DNA of 64,000 nt from Streptomyces hygroscopicus (lineage in GTDB: Bacteria > Actinomycetota > Actinomycetes > Streptomycetales > Streptomycetaceae): NCBI GenBank assembly GCA_002021875.1, contig CP018627.1, positions 8,308,001 through 8,372,000 on the forward strand, read 5' to 3'. Below the pieces are notes generated by a model that worked only from the letters and a program-made list of their open reading frames with translations, was not told the DNA's origin and did not search any database. Made by a program: the position numbers and the translations under genes. Below, piece after piece: positions 63,056 to 64,000 of the stretch (the first letter of the stretch is position 1; every line of letters starts with the position of its first letter).

Positions 63056-64000
63056 TCAGGCGCGGGCGGTGGCGAGGCGGCGGATCGCGGTCATCGGGAC
63101 CGACAGCCAGTCGGGGCGGTGCCGCGCCTCGTAGAGCACCTCGTAGACGGCCTTGTCGGTCTCATGGGCGCGCAGCAGCTCCGGCTCGTCACGCGGATCG
63201 GTGCCGGATGCCTCCGCATAGCCCGCGCAGTACGCGGCGCGGGTGCGGCCCGCCCACTCCTGCGGGCGCTCATGGCGTCCCACGGCCGCCGCGTAGTCGA
63301 AGGACCGCAGCATGCCCGCGATATCGCGCACCGGCGGCTGCGGGCGGCGGCGCTCGGCCAGCGGACGGGACGGCTCGCCCTCGAAGTCGATCAGCGACCA
63401 CCGCCCGCTTCCTCCGCCGCCGTCCTCGGTCAGCAGCGCCTGCCCCAGATGGAGATCGCCGTGGATGCGCTGGGCCGCCCAGGTGCGGCCCGCGCGCCCC
63501 AGCACGGCCAGGTCCTCGTACGCGCCGTGCAGCTCCGCGCGGTACGGCTGGAGGGCGGGCACCGCGGCGGCGGCCGAGTCGAGGCGCTCGCTCATGGCGG
63601 CGGCGAGATGCTCGATCTGCGGGCGGCGCAGCACGGAGGTGGGCAGGGCGCGGGCCATCGCCAGATGGACCTCGGCGGTCGCATGGCCCAGCGCGCGGGC
63701 GGCGCCGGTGAAGTCGCGCCCGGCGGCCAGGGCGTCGAGCGCGAGCTGCCAGCCGTCCCGGGAACCGGTCAGGAAGGGCTGCAGCACCCCCAGGGTGAAG
63801 GGCTCCGCCGGTGGCCCGGCGCCCTCGGCCGGCGGCTCGGCCTCGAACCAGGCGGCGGGCGCGGGCACCCGGGTGCAGCCGGTGTGGGCGAGCGCGAGGG
63901 GGAGTTCGAGGTCGGGGTTGGTGCCGGGGCTGACCCGGCGGAAAAGTTTGAGAATAAACGTATCGCCATAGATCACCGAGGAGTTGGACTGCTCGGCGGT
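63056..64000 (-). CDS. Maltokinase (Mak/Pep2), 5' end beyond the window
   Basis: The C-terminal part of maltokinase (ATP plus maltose to maltose 1-phosphate, substrate for GlgE) is present, about 314 codons; the N-terminus lies to the right of the window. Seen are [24 protein letters not shown] (catalytic loop of the aminoglycoside-kinase fold), [16 protein letters not shown] (metal-binding DFE), and [16 protein letters not shown]. The next gene in the usual order (treS) should lie beyond. It is followed by glgB on the same strand, 154 bases downstream, consistent with the trehalose-GlgE alpha-glucan pathway. Confidence 0.93.
   Translation of the reverse strand, partial: TAEQSNSSVIYGDTFILKLFRRVSPGTNPDLELPLALAHTGCTRVPAPAAWFEAEPPAEGAGPPAEPFTLGVLQPFLTGSRDGWQLALDALAAGRDFTGAARALGHATAEVHLAMARALPTSVLRRPQIEHLAAAMSERLDSAAAAVPALQPYRAELHGAYEDLAVLGRAGRTWAAQRIHGDLHLGQALLTEDGGGGSGRWSLIDFEGEPSRPLAERRRPQPPVRDIAGMLRSFDYAAAVGRHERPQEWAGRTRAAYCAGYAEASGTDPRDEPELLRAHETDKAVYEVLYEARHRPDWLSVPMTAIRRLATARA

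Overview
This looks like a stretch of a Streptomyces chromosome. GC content is very high, third codon positions are almost all G or C, and GTG starts are common. The gene content is typical: isobutyryl-CoA mutase, DUF6230/DUF6114, AIM24 paralogues, a SARP-STAND regulator, DUF397/DUF5753 pairs and the maltokinase-glgB block. The order mutase, pyk, ackA, pta, pfkA, sugar ABC genes, dctA, glgB, maltokinase matches my memory of the S. coelicolor core chromosome (about SCO5415 to SCO5441). I could not check this against a database.

Layout. 0.4-6.4 kb: a complete urease operon (urea channel, ureA, ureB, ureC, ureF, ureG, ureD). 6.4-13.2 kb: a MarR regulator with a palindromic operator, three coupled AIM24 genes, two DUF3817 membrane proteins, a thiamine-binding protein, an ArsR-type regulator, an MFS exporter and a second MarR. 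13.3-16.8 kb: the large subunit of isobutyryl-CoA mutase, a TetR gene and a thioredoxin-domain protein, with a perfect operator between the last two. 16.8-20 kb: a DUF6230/DUF6114/low-complexity secreted protein operon behind a cluster of inverted repeats. 20-26 kb: pyruvate kinase, acetate kinase and phosphate acetyltransferase, divergent from phosphofructokinase. 26-28.7 kb: two coupled paralogous membrane-anchored proteins.

28.7-48.7 kb is the accessory-looking part. A sugar ABC transporter is split: the MalG-type permease is at 28.7-29.6 kb, while the MalF-type permease and binding lipoprotein are at 46.4-48.7 kb. The 16.8 kb between them carries a LytR-CpsA-Psr protein, a deacetylase/glycosyltransferase fusion, a methyltransferase, a FAD monooxygenase with a TetR regulator, an ATP-binding/HTH/DUF397 regulatory set, an ECF sigma factor, a STAND ATPase with two small partners, gene remnants and an NmrA/TetR pair. 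Within it lies a deleted copy of DNA from the MalF end of the operon.

48.9-64 kb: a secreted GH18 protein with a chitosan-type operator, a reductase/HxlR pair, a dicarboxylate two-component system with DctA, a 1070-residue SARP-STAND regulator, a branching enzyme with a long disordered N-terminus, and a maltokinase cut by the window end. No tRNA, rRNA, transposase, integrase or CRISPR array was recognised. The main story is central carbon, urea and glycogen/trehalose metabolism, interrupted by a mosaic island rich in regulators.
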